A stretch of DNA of 64,000 bases, taken from Hymenobacter sediminicola. GTDB lineage: Bacteria; Bacteroidota; Bacteroidia; Cytophagales; Hymenobacteraceae. The notes under the pieces are model-generated. The model saw only the letters and a list, made by a program, of their open reading frames with translations, was not told the origin of the DNA and ran no database searches. A program made the translations under genes and the position numbers. The first letter of the stretch is position 1. Each line of letters begins with the position of its first letter. Where the stretch lies: the NCBI RefSeq assembly GCF_014250515.1, contig NZ_CP060202.1:4447072-4511071 (forward strand). The letters run 5' to 3'. Below are positions 1 to 8,428 of the stretch, in pieces.

Positions 1-1725
1 ACGAGAGTCAGTATGCGAGCTAAGCTCGATAGTGATTTTCGGGTTGTCGTTCAGCGTTTCTACCAACTTGTCCAGCTCGGCAGCAGCATCCGGGCGGATA
101 TCAGCCTTATCGTAATCGTAGAAGATGTTCTCGACGCGAATAGCCTTGTTTTTCACGATTTCGGTCAGGGTCAGAGCTACCGGCAGACGAACATCGTTCA
201 TTTCGTTGGGCAGTTGGTCCTGCGAAGGTTTGCGACCTACCGTGCTCAATGGCGCGCGGGCCGTGAAGAAACCGGGGCGGTCAGCTACCAGCGAGTAGTT
301 AGCAGCAGCCGAGTCCAGCTTGATGCTGAATTTACCTTCTGCATCAGTCGTTACGGTCTGCAGCTTCTGGCCGTCGCGGCCGAACAGGGCCACTTCTTCG
401 TTGCTGGCCGGAGCCGTTACGCCGGTTTTGTCGTTGCGTGTTACTACTGTACCATCAGCGTAGAACGTAACCAGCTTGAGCGCCTTCTTGCGGAACATGT
501 AGAGGTCGTCCGAGCCTTTGCCGCCTGCGCGGTTGGAGGAGAAGACACCAACATCTTTCGTCGTGAAATAGGGGGCGAAGTCGTCGCCGGAGCTATTGAT
601 AGGGGCTCCAAGGTTGGTCACCTTGCCCTTATCTACCATGAAGATGTCGAGCTTGCCCAGACCAGGCTGCCCATCCGACGAGAAATACATCGTGCCGTCG
701 GGAGACACCGCCGGGAAATTTTCGTTGCCGGGGGTGTTTATCTGGTCACCCAGGTTTTCGGCGGGCGAGAAGCGGCCGTTCGGGCCTAGGGTAGCTTTGT
801 AGATGTCGTTGCCGCCCAGACCACCTTTGCGGCTGGAAGCGAAATAGAGCGTCTGGCCATCGGGAGCGAAAGCCGGAGCAAAGTCATCAGCAGTACGGTC
901 GTTGATGTTGGCCAGTACCGGCTCACTCCAAGCGCCGTTCTTGAAGTACGAAATCCACAGGTCAACGCTCAACAGGCCTTTCTTCGAGCCGTCGTTGGAG
1001 CGGGCAAATACCATCGTTTTGCCATCCGGGGTGTAGGTGGCGCTGGCTTCGTGCTTGTCTTCGGTGTTGAAAATAGGCTCCAGCTTGCGCACCGTGCCGC
1101 CGGTCATCTTGTCGGCATCGTCAAACTTGACGGCGTACAAATCGTTGAAATTCTCGCCGTTGCCCAGAAACTTCTTGCCTTCGCGGCCGGAAGCAAATAC
1201 GAGCTCCTTGGTATCCGGAATTAAGGAAGAGCCAAATTCAGCGGATGGTGTGTTCACCTGATCAAGAGGCATTACCTCGTTGTTGGTGCGCATTGCCACG
1301 ATGATGTTAGCCATCTTGGCGTTTTTCGATTCCATTTCGGCGCGGGGAGCGAGGGCGCGGCCAGCATTTGCCTGGGTGTAGGCATCAAACTGTTGCGCAG
1401 CTTCGTCATACTTGCCGTTAGCCTTCAGTGCCTGGCCGTAGTAGAACTGAGCATCGGGGGCTTTTACACCGCCGTCGATAGCAGCTTTGTAATAGCTTTC
1501 TGATTGCTCAAGGCGGTTGGAAAGGCGGTAGGCCTCTGCCAAACGGTAGTTTGCCGTGGCTACATCCTTGCCTTTTGCGACATCGGCTTTGTACAGCTCA
1601 ATGGCGGTTTCGTACTCGCCACGAGCAAAGCGTTTGTCTGCTTTACTCATGCCGCCGGAGGTTGCGCAGCCGCTCAGCAGGGCGGTGGAACCGGCTGCGG
1701 CGCAAACCAGTAGTAGTTTCTTCAT
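1..1725 (-). CDS. OmpA-family lipoprotein with TPR and PD40 repeats (3' end outside window)
   Basis: 575 codons are visible; the gene runs off the left edge. The product starts with a lipoprotein signal ending LLSGC (Cys20), so it should be anchored in a membrane. A TPR-like region (about 28-100) follows, then several PD40/WD40-like beta-propeller repeats (about 150-390, motifs such as FAPDGQTLYFASSR and AVSPDGTMYFSS), a CarboxypepD-regulatory-like segment (about 410-480) and the start of an OmpA peptidoglycan-binding domain (FYDYDKADIR, about 530 on). This is the usual domain order of the Bacteroidota OmpA/PD40 family, thought to bind peptidoglycan from the outer membrane. The ATG at 1725 is the first start and sets up the signal peptide. 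No operon partner is visible upstream. Confidence 0.9.
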   Translation of the reverse strand, partial: MKKLLLVCAAAGSTALLSGCATSGGMSKADKRFARGEYETAIELYKADVAKGKDVATANYRLAEAYRLSNRLEQSESYYKAAIDGGVKAPDAQFYYGQALKANGKYDEAAQQFDAYTQANAGRALAPRAEMESKNAKMANIIVAMRTNNEVMPLDQVNTPSAEFGSSLIPDTKELVFASGREGKKFLGNGENFNDLYAVKFDDADKMTGGTVRKLEPIFNTEDKHEASATYTPDGKTMVFARSNDGSKKGLLSVDLWISYFKNGAWSEPVLANINDRTADDFAPAFAPDGQTLYFASSRKGGLGGNDIYKATLGPNGRFSPAENLGDQINTPGNENFPAVSPDGTMYFSSDGQPGLGKLDIFMVDKGKVTNLGAPINSSGDDFAPYFTTKDVGVFSSNRAGGKGSDDLYMFRKKALKLVTFYADGTVVTRNDKTGVTAPASNEEVALFGRDGQKLQTVTTDAEGKFSIKLDSAAANYSLVADRPGFFTARAPLSTVGRKPSQDQLPNEMNDVRLPVALTLTEIVKNKAIRVENIFYDYDKADIRPDAAAELDKLVETLNDNPKITIELSSHTDSR

Positions 1726-1837
1726 AGGTGGTGAAGGGTGGAGTTGAAGACGAGCCGGCCTTCAATTGGGCCAACCTGGGCCTAATAATACTAAGTTTGA
1801 GCAGGATTATAGCCGTAAAGCGAAATTTTTCCCATTT

Positions 1838-2323
1838 CTAGCCGAAGTACCGAGAGAGCCAAGTTGTGCCCGCAGGGGCTGGAAATGCGCTTTTCAGGGT
1901 ATCTTTTCGAGAAACAGTAGCATCAAAATAAGGTGTGGTTGAGGTTAGCTGGCCAGCTTCCACCGCCTCTTTCAACTGGCGCCGGTCCAGTAAGCGCACC
2001 TGTTCATCTACCAGAAAGGCCAACTGGGATTTCTCCAACAACGATATATCCAGCAGTTGCTCTAACTCCCGCACAAACCGTACGGAAGCATCAATGGAGC
2101 AGCCGCTTGCGTCAGCCACCGCTTCATCGAGCCCGACTACCAGAAACTGATGGTGCAACACTTCTGCGGAAGCCTGCAGGGTGCGGCCATGGCTGGTCCA
2201 CTCCTCCGCAAAACGACTAAGCAATGGCTGGATACGGGCTTCTTCTGCCTCTGTGAGCGAGCGGCTGGCCTGATAAATCCAGACGCGGGCAGAGGCAGGT
2301 AATTGGTCGAAAGGAACGTACAT
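1838..2323 (-). CDS. small conserved Bacteroidota protein of unknown function
   Basis: A 161-residue soluble protein starting MYVPFDQLPASARVW. I recognise the type as a widespread Bacteroidota family often mislabelled ABC transporter ATPase, but there is no Walker A or signature motif, so no ATPase role can be supported. It has no signal peptide or membrane segment. The ATG at 2323 is preferred over an in-frame GTG at 2347 because the family-like sequence starts there. It is a single-gene unit between the OmpA-like gene and the iron-sulfur pair, all on the minus strand. Confidence 0.7.
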   Translation of the reverse strand: MYVPFDQLPASARVWIYQASRSLTEAEEARIQPLLSRFAEEWTSHGRTLQASAEVLHHQFLVVGLDEAVADASGCSIDASVRFVRELEQLLDISLLEKSQLAFLVDEQVRLLDRRQLKEAVEAGQLTSTTPYFDATVSRKDTLKSAFPAPAGTTWLSRYFG

Positions 2324-2389
2324 CGTGAGCAGGTTAGAGCGTGCCACCCCAGTGGCGCAAGCCTTTGGGGCGCTAATTATTTACAAAAG

Positions 2390-2424
2390 AAACAGCCCTG
2401 CCGGAAGTTCCGGCAGGGCTGTTT
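2390..2424. terminator. strong hairpin after the iron-sulfur genes
   Basis: Two 17-base arms (AAACAGCCCTGCCGGAA and its complement) separated by one base form a perfect inverted repeat flanked by A and T tracts. It lies downstream of the minus-strand iron-sulfur gene ending at 2459 and should end its transcript. Confidence 0.8.
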
Positions 2425-2458
2425 GGTATTTCACGTTTCCAGCAGGGTTAAACGGAAT

Positions 2459-3355
2459 CTAAGCGTTCAGGCCTTCTGCCGAGGCAATGAGTTCGGCTAG
2501 GTCAAATACCTGCACGTCCGATTCACGCTCCTTATTTTTCACGCCGTCGGCCATCATGGTCATGCAGAACGGACAGGCCACAGCAATAACGCTACCGCCC
2601 CGGTTGGAGCCAGCTGGCAGAACTGGCGCGGTGCTTTCTACGCCCTGCAGATTTAGCAGCACGTCGGCGTCGCCGTCGAGGGTGGCCAGGGCTTCCTCGG
2701 CGCGCTCCACGTTGATGTCTTTCTTGCCGGGCTCGGGCTCTTTCCACATCTGGGCACCACCAGCGCCGCAGCAGAGGCCGTTTGTTTTGCAGCGCTTCAT
2801 CTCCAGCAGGTCGGCGTCCAGCACCTCCAGCACGGCGCGGGGCGCTTCGTAGATGTTGTTGGCACGGCCCAGGTAGCAAGAATCGTGGAAGGTGATGCGG
2901 CGTCCTTTAAACGACTCGCCGCCTTCCGCCTTCACCTTGCCTTCGTTGATGAGTTGCTGCAGGAAAGTGCTGTGGTGAATCACCTCGTACTCGCCACCCA
3001 GGGCCGGATATTCGTTCTTGATGGTGTTGAAGCAGTGCGGACATGCCGTTACCACCTTCTTGATGCCGTAGCCATTAAGCGTGGTAATGTTCTGCATGGC
3101 CTGCATCTGAAACAGGAACTCGTTGCCAGCACGCTTAGCCGGGTCGCCGGTGCAGCTTTCTTCCATGCCCAACACGGCGTAGTTCACACCTACGTGCTCC
3201 AGAATGCGCACAAAAGCACGGGTTACGCGCTTGTACCGGTCATCAAAGGCGCCGGCACAGCCCACCCAGAACAGAATTTCCGGCGTTTCGCCCCGAGCGG
3301 CTAGGTCAGCCATCATCGGAACAGATACTTGACGTTTGGCAGTTTGCTCAGCCAT
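2459..3355 (-). CDS. (Fe-S)-binding protein with CCG domains (HdrB/GlpC-like)
   Basis: 298 residues with two cysteine-rich CCG-type domains: one around residues 105-150 (ACPHCFNTIKNEYP, then the HDSCYLGR motif) and a second ending in CCGAGGAQMW and ACPFCMTMM. Such domains bind a non-cubane or [4Fe-4S] cluster in heterodisulfide reductase subunit B, GlpC and LldE. The protein looks cytosolic. It sits 115 bases downstream of a membrane [4Fe-4S] protein on the same strand, and the two probably form one electron-transfer complex feeding the quinone pool. The donor cannot be told from sequence; no dehydrogenase or ETF gene is adjacent. Confidence 0.88.
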   Translation of the reverse strand: MAEQTAKRQVSVPMMADLAARGETPEILFWVGCAGAFDDRYKRVTRAFVRILEHVGVNYAVLGMEESCTGDPAKRAGNEFLFQMQAMQNITTLNGYGIKKVVTACPHCFNTIKNEYPALGGEYEVIHHSTFLQQLINEGKVKAEGGESFKGRRITFHDSCYLGRANNIYEAPRAVLEVLDADLLEMKRCKTNGLCCGAGGAQMWKEPEPGKKDINVERAEEALATLDGDADVLLNLQGVESTAPVLPAGSNRGGSVIAVACPFCMTMMADGVKNKERESDVQVFDLAELIASAEGLNA

Positions 3356-3470
3356 TATAAGGTCGTTTTTTATGTCATCAGGCAGGGCGAAAACGCGGAG
3401 CCTGTTTGCTTATCTGATGTATTGGCAGCGCAGTGATGCACTACCTATTTTGTGCTACCTGATGTGCTTC

Positions 3471-4913
3471 TTAAGCAGTTGCTCCGGCCTTATCGGTCAC
3501 GTACAGCTCATCGGCCCAGTTGAAGCGGTCCGACGGCGAGAAGGCCCACGGCGCACCATTATTTTCGATGTTCGAGAACATCACGTTCAGCGAGTTTGGC
3601 GCAGCCGACTCTTCCAGCACTAGGAAACGGCGCATCTCAATGATGCTTTCCAGTGGGTTGATATTCACGGGGCAGGCTTCCACACAAGCATTGCAAGTGG
3701 TGCAAGCCCACAGTTCCTCGGGGGTCACGTAGCCGCGTAGCAGCGTGTGGTTCTCCTTGTCGAGCTGTTCCTGCGGGTCGTGCTTAGCTTCCTTGCCGTA
3801 GAGGTTAGGGTTGAAAATCAGCGGCGAGTTGTACTTCTCCTCCATCCGGTCGCGCGTATCCATGATGATTTTGCGCGGCGAGAGCAGCTTGCCGGTCAGG
3901 TTAGCGGGGCACACCGAGGTGCAACGGCCACACTCGGTGCAGGAGTACGCATTCAGCAGATTGGTCCAAGCCAAGTCGTTCACGTCTTTGGCTCCGAAGG
4001 ACGTGGGCGCCGCCTCCGCTCCTTCCGAAACTGGCGGCGTAGGGACTTGGTACGTGGGGTCCATCATGGCTTTCACCTCGTGCGTGATGCTGTCCACGTT
4101 CGAGAACTGCCCCTGCGGCATCAGCCGCGAGAAGTACACGTTCGGGAAGGCCATGATGATGTGGAAGTGCTTGGAGCTGGGCAGGTAGTTCAGGAACAGC
4201 AGAATACCTACAATGTGCGCCCACCAGCCCACACGCTCTAGCACATGCAGCGCAGTAACACTATCCGGAAACAGGCCTGTGAGCAAGCTACTGACCGGAA
4301 ATGCACCCGGCAGATCTTTGCCTTCCAACTGATGCATCTTCAAGTCTGCAGTGTTCATCATAAACAGCGCCACCATCAGAATTACTTCGATGTAGAGGAT
4401 TACGTTGGCATCCATCCGAGGCCAAGCACGCATCTCGGGGCCCGTAAACCGGCGTACGACACTGCCGTTGCGACGCCACCAGAAGGCTGCCACTGCCAAT
4501 ATCACCAGCGCGCCCAGCACCTCATTGGTGCCCGTTAGCGCCGAGTACAGCGGCCCCATGAAACCGAGCACCCGGTGTGTCCCAAAGATGCCGTCAATCA
4601 GGATTTCAATGACTTCAATGTTGATGACAATGAAGCCGACATAGACAATCAGGTGCAGGAAAGCCGGCGTAAGGCGCTTGAACATCTTCTGCTGCCCGAA
4701 AGCCACCAGCAGTGTCTTCCAAAGTCGCTCGTTCACGTTGCCACTCATGTCCCGGTCGCGCCCGACGAGGATGTTGGCTCTGATCTTCTGCGCTTGCCAG
4801 ATAAACAGGCCGAAGCCTGCTACTGCCACCAGCAAGAAGATGATGTTTTGAAAGGAGAAATGCACGGGAAAGGGTAGGTTTGGGGTTGGAGCCGAAATAT
4901 AGTCGTTATGCAT
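3471..4913 (-). CDS. membrane [4Fe-4S] dicluster electron-transfer protein (HdrC/HdrE-like)
   Basis: 480 residues. The N-terminal half has about five or six hydrophobic helices (for example IIFLLVAVAGFGLFIW, LIVYVGFIVINIEVIEIL, WWAHIVGILLFLNYL), like the gamma subunit of nitrate reductase or HdrE. The C-terminal half carries two ferredoxin-type motifs, CTECGRCTSVCP (about 325) and CTTCNACVEACP (about 405). It most likely passes electrons between the quinone pool and the cytosolic CCG protein encoded just downstream. Bacteroidota often carry this pair near acyl-CoA or ETF metabolism. The start ATG at 4913 precedes a short hydrophilic leader. Confidence 0.88.
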   Translation of the reverse strand: MHNDYISAPTPNLPFPVHFSFQNIIFLLVAVAGFGLFIWQAQKIRANILVGRDRDMSGNVNERLWKTLLVAFGQQKMFKRLTPAFLHLIVYVGFIVINIEVIEILIDGIFGTHRVLGFMGPLYSALTGTNEVLGALVILAVAAFWWRRNGSVVRRFTGPEMRAWPRMDANVILYIEVILMVALFMMNTADLKMHQLEGKDLPGAFPVSSLLTGLFPDSVTALHVLERVGWWAHIVGILLFLNYLPSSKHFHIIMAFPNVYFSRLMPQGQFSNVDSITHEVKAMMDPTYQVPTPPVSEGAEAAPTSFGAKDVNDLAWTNLLNAYSCTECGRCTSVCPANLTGKLLSPRKIIMDTRDRMEEKYNSPLIFNPNLYGKEAKHDPQEQLDKENHTLLRGYVTPEELWACTTCNACVEACPVNINPLESIIEMRRFLVLEESAAPNSLNVMFSNIENNGAPWAFSPSDRFNWADELYVTDKAGATA

Positions 4914-4972
4914 AACAAATTACTTGTTTTGCCTCCGATAGTTTTCAGCCAGAACATTTTTTTACGTTACGG

Positions 4973-5003
4973 CTTGCGGGATGGAAATGGTTTACTACTT
5001 TTG
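4973..5003 (+). promoter_or_regulatory. Bacteroidota-type promoter of the tRNA-Phe gene
   Basis: TACTTTTG at 4996-5003 fits the -7 consensus TAnnTTTG exactly, and CTTG at 4973-4976 lies 19 bases upstream, matching the -33 spacing. Transcription would start near 5010, about 35 bases before the tRNA. Confidence 0.6.
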
Positions 5004-5045
5004 TGCTCTCCAACGGCTACAATGGCCTGCGGAGCACCCGGAGCT

Positions 5046-5118
<73 letters not shown>

Positions 5119-5121
5119 CTA

Positions 5122-5162
5122 GAAACCCTCTTAGCACTGCGCTGAGAGGGTTTTTTGTTTTC
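5122..5162 (+). terminator. terminator after tRNA-Phe, island-derived copy
   Basis: CCCTCTTAGC and GCTGAGAGGG form a stem (one G-T pair) followed by TTTTTTGTTTT. Because the crossover is within the tRNA 3' end, this copy should have come in with the island; the old chromosomal copy would be the one at 31397-31437. Confidence 0.8.
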
Positions 5163-5255
5163 TGGGGTACTCCAAAGGGGACAAAGGTGGGGGCTCGCGG
5201 ATAGACTAGTGTACATTCCTGTACTTTTAGACAATATTTTATAGCAATTACGAGA

Positions 5256-6182
5256 ATGCAACACATAATCCCCTTCGATGCTTACACCAACACTCAAACT
5301 CTGTCAGAATTCCTATTAGACAACAGACACGTCAAAGTAATAATTGAGAAGCCTAAGCTTGAGTCTGTACTTGTCACAATGAATAGTGTCAATACAGTGA
5401 AGCCATTTCATGTAGTATCACTTGCCTGCCTGCTGGAGGAATACTATATCGCTGGTATAAGCATTTTGTTTGCGCACAGCACATCCGATGTTTATGCATA
5501 TATGCAAAACATCGGTTTCACGGACATGTGGGCCAAAGGTAAAGCACTTAAGCACACAGGATTTACACCGGTAAATGACCCTACTGCATTTGCGGTATGG
5601 AAAGCTGATCCAACGCTAATGACGGATTATGTTAACAGTGCTTACAGCCATTATAAGTACAGCTTTTTCAGAGAGAAGGACATTGCCATTCTGACTACCT
5701 ACTTGACAGAGATATTTAATAATGTGTTCGATCATGCTTTCGCTAAAGGAGCAACTACCAGAACAGCATTTGGTATGCTACAGTACTATCCTCGCAATAA
5801 GAGGCTTTTCATCTCCGTTTCTGACTTCGGGATGGGGATACCAGCTTCAGTTAACAGATTCCTAAGAGATAACCAACTGCCCGAATTAAGCCCACCTGAA
5901 GCCCTGTACAAAGCTAGGACTCTTGGGTTTTCATCGCAGTCACGCCCACATAATAAGGGGCTAGGGCTGGACACCTTACGTACAGGCCTTACGTCTCTCC
6001 GAGGCACATTGACCATTCAAACATCTCAAGCTATATATCACGTCAGCCGAGATGGCAAGGAAACTATATATCCATTACCGGGGATCAATTTCCCAGGAAC
6101 GACTGTTAATATCAAGATTTTCTATAACGGGCTATCTGAGCATGAACCTGACGAAATCCAAGATGAGGCCACGCTGTTTTAA
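5256..6182 (+). CDS. GHKL-fold ATPase (histidine-kinase-like ATPase domain), first gene inside the island
   Basis: 308 residues. The C-terminal half is a GHKL ATP-binding domain: N box EIFNNVFDHA (152-161), G1 box SDFGMGIP (189-196), G2 box NKGLGLDT (233-240) and a G3-like FPGTTVNI near 283. No phospho-acceptor histidine domain, HAMP or membrane helix is present. The first 130 residues resemble the STAS-like N-terminal region of similar proteins, but I cannot name it firmly. It lies 54 bases ahead of a STAS-like small protein on the same strand, echoing anti-sigma kinase and antagonist pairs. Codons are AT-rich compared with the chromosome. A role in signalling or defence is inference. Confidence 0.8.
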   Translation: MQHIIPFDAYTNTQTLSEFLLDNRHVKVIIEKPKLESVLVTMNSVNTVKPFHVVSLACLLEEYYIAGISILFAHSTSDVYAYMQNIGFTDMWAKGKALKHTGFTPVNDPTAFAVWKADPTLMTDYVNSAYSHYKYSFFREKDIAILTTYLTEIFNNVFDHAFAKGATTRTAFGMLQYYPRNKRLFISVSDFGMGIPASVNRFLRDNQLPELSPPEALYKARTLGFSSQSRPHNKGLGLDTLRTGLTSLRGTLTIQTSQAIYHVSRDGKETIYPLPGINFPGTTVNIKIFYNGLSEHEPDEIQDEATLF

Positions 6183-6236
6183 CATCGGTTTCGTATACTG
6201 CTTAAGTTTCCCACCTTCCAATTGAGCCCACAGACT

Positions 6237-6554
6237 ATGAGCAATGTAGCATCAGATGGTGTGGTATTGAATATTTCCGATATCACGCCAGGAACATACA
6301 GCAACGTAGATGGCCTGACTTTGCTGATCGCCATTAAAAATGCATTTGATAACCAAGCGGAATATGTCACTCTATCATTACAAGGCGTTATTGGGTTTTC
6401 AAGCTCGTTCTTGAATTCGTCCCTTGGCACCTTATATGAGGAGATGGGTATCGCTGGTTTCAAGCGTATTCGGTTGGTCAATTACAAGCCAGCCCAACTC
6501 GTGCAACTAAAAAAATACATGACTGATGTAGTTCAGTTGCATAAAGCCGAATAG
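6237..6554 (+). CDS. STAS-like (DUF4325-type) small protein, partner of the GHKL ATPase
   Basis: 105 residues from the ATG at 6237; an in-frame TTG at 6222 would add five. The pattern fits DUF4325: a beta-rich start (GVVLNISDITPG), a helix (DGLTLLIAIKNAF), a strand YVTLSLQGVIGFSSSFLNSSL, and RIRLVNYKPAQLVQLKKYM at the end. STAS-like domains are seen next to GHKL ATPases in many bacterial islands; the fold is related to anti-sigma factor antagonists. No DNA-binding motif. It ends 22 bases before a strong terminator, so the pair forms a closed two-gene unit. Confidence 0.72.
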   Translation: MSNVASDGVVLNISDITPGTYSNVDGLTLLIAIKNAFDNQAEYVTLSLQGVIGFSSSFLNSSLGTLYEEMGIAGFKRIRLVNYKPAQLVQLKKYMTDVVQLHKAE

Positions 6555-6574
6555 ACTGACACCCAACACATATA

Positions 6575-6608
6575 TAAAGCCCTGGTATGATATCATACCA
6601 GGGCTTTT
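6575..6608. terminator. bidirectional terminator between convergent genes
   Basis: AAAGCCCTGGTATGA and TCATACCAGGGCTTT form a perfect stem followed by a T run, with A residues on the left. It separates the STAS-like gene from the convergent secreted-protein gene. Confidence 0.85.
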
Positions 6609-6639
6609 TCGTCCTGAGCTATGTTATGACAGCAGGCAG

Positions 6640-7254
6640 TCAATCATCCTTATTCCTTAGTTTGTTCAACGGGCCTCTGTCAACATCCGCACTATCACTT
6701 ACTTGTTCAAAAGATATGTTGCGTGGATCAATCCAGATATCCTTCATTTCGCCGGTATCAAGGTCCTCTTGATACCCTCTGATCAGCCCATGCACTTGTA
6801 GCGTTACATGATAATCTGGATAGCTTGGACTATTAGTCACACTTACTTGAGCGCGGTACTTAGCACCCATGAAGATGCTTGTTAGGCCCTCATCACGATT
6901 AATATCGCCTTGGTACTGCATATGGTAAGCTGCTATTTTAGCGCGAATGGCATCAAACGTTATTCTATCAGCGCAACTGTATGTAATGTAAGGATAGTGA
7001 TCTACCTGACTACGCAATTCAATTTGACCAACTGATTCTTGTTTCATGTTGTTGAAGAACCAATAGGCTTTGAAAATCGAATCGCCTTCTGAAACAGTTT
7101 GATTAAACTTCCATCCTCTTTTTGCTAAGTAGGCATCCATATCGAGGCGACTTAGCCCATTGAGATGAATCAACTGATCAAAGCTAAGCCCTTGGGAATG
7201 CGTCAAGCCTACTGTGCATACAGTTAGGAATAGGGATAGTAGAAGTGCTTTCAC
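6640..7254 (-). CDS. secreted protein of unknown function
   Basis: 204 residues beginning with a clear signal peptide (MKALLLSLFLTVCTVGLTHSQG, cleavage near 20). The mature part is hydrophilic with aromatic-rich strands and no motif I recognise. The start codon is GTG at 7254; no ATG lies near the signal sequence. It is probably periplasmic or surface exposed. It shares its strand with the KTSC gene upstream (40 bases away) and may be co-transcribed with it. Codon use is AT-rich, as for the other genes of the left island arm. Confidence 0.65.
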   Translation of the reverse strand: MKALLLSLFLTVCTVGLTHSQGLSFDQLIHLNGLSRLDMDAYLAKRGWKFNQTVSEGDSIFKAYWFFNNMKQESVGQIELRSQVDHYPYITYSCADRITFDAIRAKIAAYHMQYQGDINRDEGLTSIFMGAKYRAQVSVTNSPSYPDYHVTLQVHGLIRGYQEDLDTGEMKDIWIDPRNISFEQVSDSADVDRGPLNKLRNKDD

Positions 7255-7293
7255 AAGTATTTGTTTCAGATTCTGCTGTTCGGAAACATCATT

Positions 7294-7608
7294 TCAATTG
7301 ACCTCTTTATAGCGGTAGCCGGCATCCTTAACATACTGTGCCAGATAAGCCCCATGCGAACTGGCATTCATCAAGCCCACATAGATGCGTTTAGGCACGC
7401 CGTAGTATTGATATACAGAGCCATTTCTGAACTCGACTTCCAATATCTCAGCCTTCTCATCATAGCCTATTGAGGCAATGTTGTTGGACTGAACACGGGT
7501 ACGTGGTATAAGGAATGCTTCATAAGCGGGTCGTGCCACTGCCGCAACATGTCCGGGGTCTAGCCCAAGGGCGCTAGCTACTACTGCAATGGCGTATAGT
7601 TTTCGCAT
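7294..7608 (-). CDS. KTSC-domain protein with N-terminal signal or membrane helix
   Basis: 104 residues from ATG 7608. An alanine-rich hydrophobic N-terminus (MRKLYAIAVVASALGL) is followed by a KTSC domain (about 45-100): SNNIASIGYD, EILEVEFRNGSVYQYYGVP and a final AQYVKDAGYRY. KTSC domains are small, often phage- or island-borne, and their role is not settled. An upstream in-frame extension to 7683 is possible, but the signal-like start at 7608 is more natural. A 46-base palindromic repeat shared with the primase gene lies 85 bases upstream. Confidence 0.7.
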   Translation of the reverse strand: MRKLYAIAVVASALGLDPGHVAAVARPAYEAFLIPRTRVQSNNIASIGYDEKAEILEVEFRNGSVYQYYGVPKRIYVGLMNASSHGAYLAQYVKDAGYRYKEVN

Positions 7609-7692
7609 ACAATCAAGATGTAAGGGGTTATTGAAAGGTACAGCGAGTTCCACTCTGGGCAGAGGGATACTCCTCTCTATCAAAATCTTTGC

Positions 7693-7738
7693 AAAGTGCG
7701 TAGTGCGTAACCGTTACGCACCTACGCATTCTACGCAC
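7693..7738 (+). repeat. 46-bp nested palindrome, copy 1
   Basis: Identical to 26400-26445 over 46 bases and in the same orientation. It is made of short TGCGTA/TACGCA units: two direct copies, then three inverted. TGCGTAAC and GTTACGCA form an inner stem with one loop base; GTGCGTAG and CTACGCAC form the outer arms. Both copies sit upstream of minus-strand genes. The form suggests a binding site for an element-encoded DNA-binding or replication protein. Confidence 0.85.
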
Positions 7739-7740
7739 TA

Positions 7741-8071
7741 AAACACACTGTAAGGAGCAATCATCACTTGACTTAATCAGGTCGGCAATAAAATTGGGAG
7801 CTTTCTTTCCTACTTCCCAGACCTATACTCCTACCACACCGAATCAAAATCTAATCCTATATGCATGCCCCAAACATTATCATTAAATGGCAAAGACCAA
7901 CGCATTGTATACCAGCAAATTGAATCACACTTTACAATGTATAAACTCATTCCGATAGAGCAAAAATTTATTGTTTATATTATTTTTCAGTGCGCTAACA
8001 AGGTGAGTATGTTTAAGCTCAGGAAGCAGATATTCGCTTTCGCCTGACACTTTTACACACCTTTTAAGAGC
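7741..8071. other. 331-bp gap with only a doubtful small reading frame
   Basis: AT-rich DNA between the palindrome and the HTH gene. A 60-codon plus-strand frame (7865-8047) starts with ATG, but its composition (many K, I, F and no recognisable motif) does not separate it from chance. I see no RNA or hairpin of note. It may hold the promoter of the gene at 8072. Confidence 0.4.
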
Positions 8072-8407
8072 ATGAACCCACTTAGTGAACCCATCTCCAC
8101 ACTGGGCACAACCATTGCTACTGCTATCCAGCAGACTATAAACGCAGCCATAAGGTCTGCTACTCAATCTCTCCGGGATGAGTTAGAAGTACTGCGCCAG
8201 CTCAACGACCAGTACGTTGACACAACCACGGCACAGAAAATCATGGGCTGTAGCCGCAAGTGGCTGGAAACCGAACGCAAGAAGCCCGGCACTGTGCTCA
8301 TCGTCAGCTACGCCGGAAGCAAGCCGACCTACTCCCGCGCTTCGCTCCACGCCTACCAAATGTCCCGCACTGTGACGCCTCATCGAAAACATTCGAGGCG
8401 CGGGTAG
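8072..8407 (+). CDS. excisionase/MerR-like DNA-binding protein
   Basis: 111 residues. An N-terminal amphipathic helix region (about 1-45) precedes a helix-turn-helix of the excisionase or HTH_17 kind: YVDTTTAQKIMGCSRKWLE (about 49-67) followed by a wing-like VSYAGSKPTYSRASLHAY. The C-terminus is basic (RKHSRRG). Layout and size match small Bacteroidota mobile-element regulators, and the protein at 28263-28646 has a similar design. It could act as a recombination directionality factor or an autoregulator. Confidence 0.6.
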   Translation: MNPLSEPISTLGTTIATAIQQTINAAIRSATQSLRDELEVLRQLNDQYVDTTTAQKIMGCSRKWLETERKKPGTVLIVSYAGSKPTYSRASLHAYQMSRTVTPHRKHSRRG

Positions 8408-8428
8408 CATACAATCTGGCTCGATTAG

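Noticed and set aside
13..802. Plus-strand open frames over the left edge
   Set aside because: They are antisense shadows; the minus strand gives a full OmpA/PD40 lipoprotein through this region with recognisable motifs.
7693..7738. CRISPR-like repeat
   Set aside because: The repeat has only two copies 18.7 kb apart, so there is no array or spacer. No cas gene is in the window.
7865..8047. 60-codon plus-strand frame
   Set aside because: AT-rich chance frame; no conserved motif, no clear promoter and not coupled to its neighbour.
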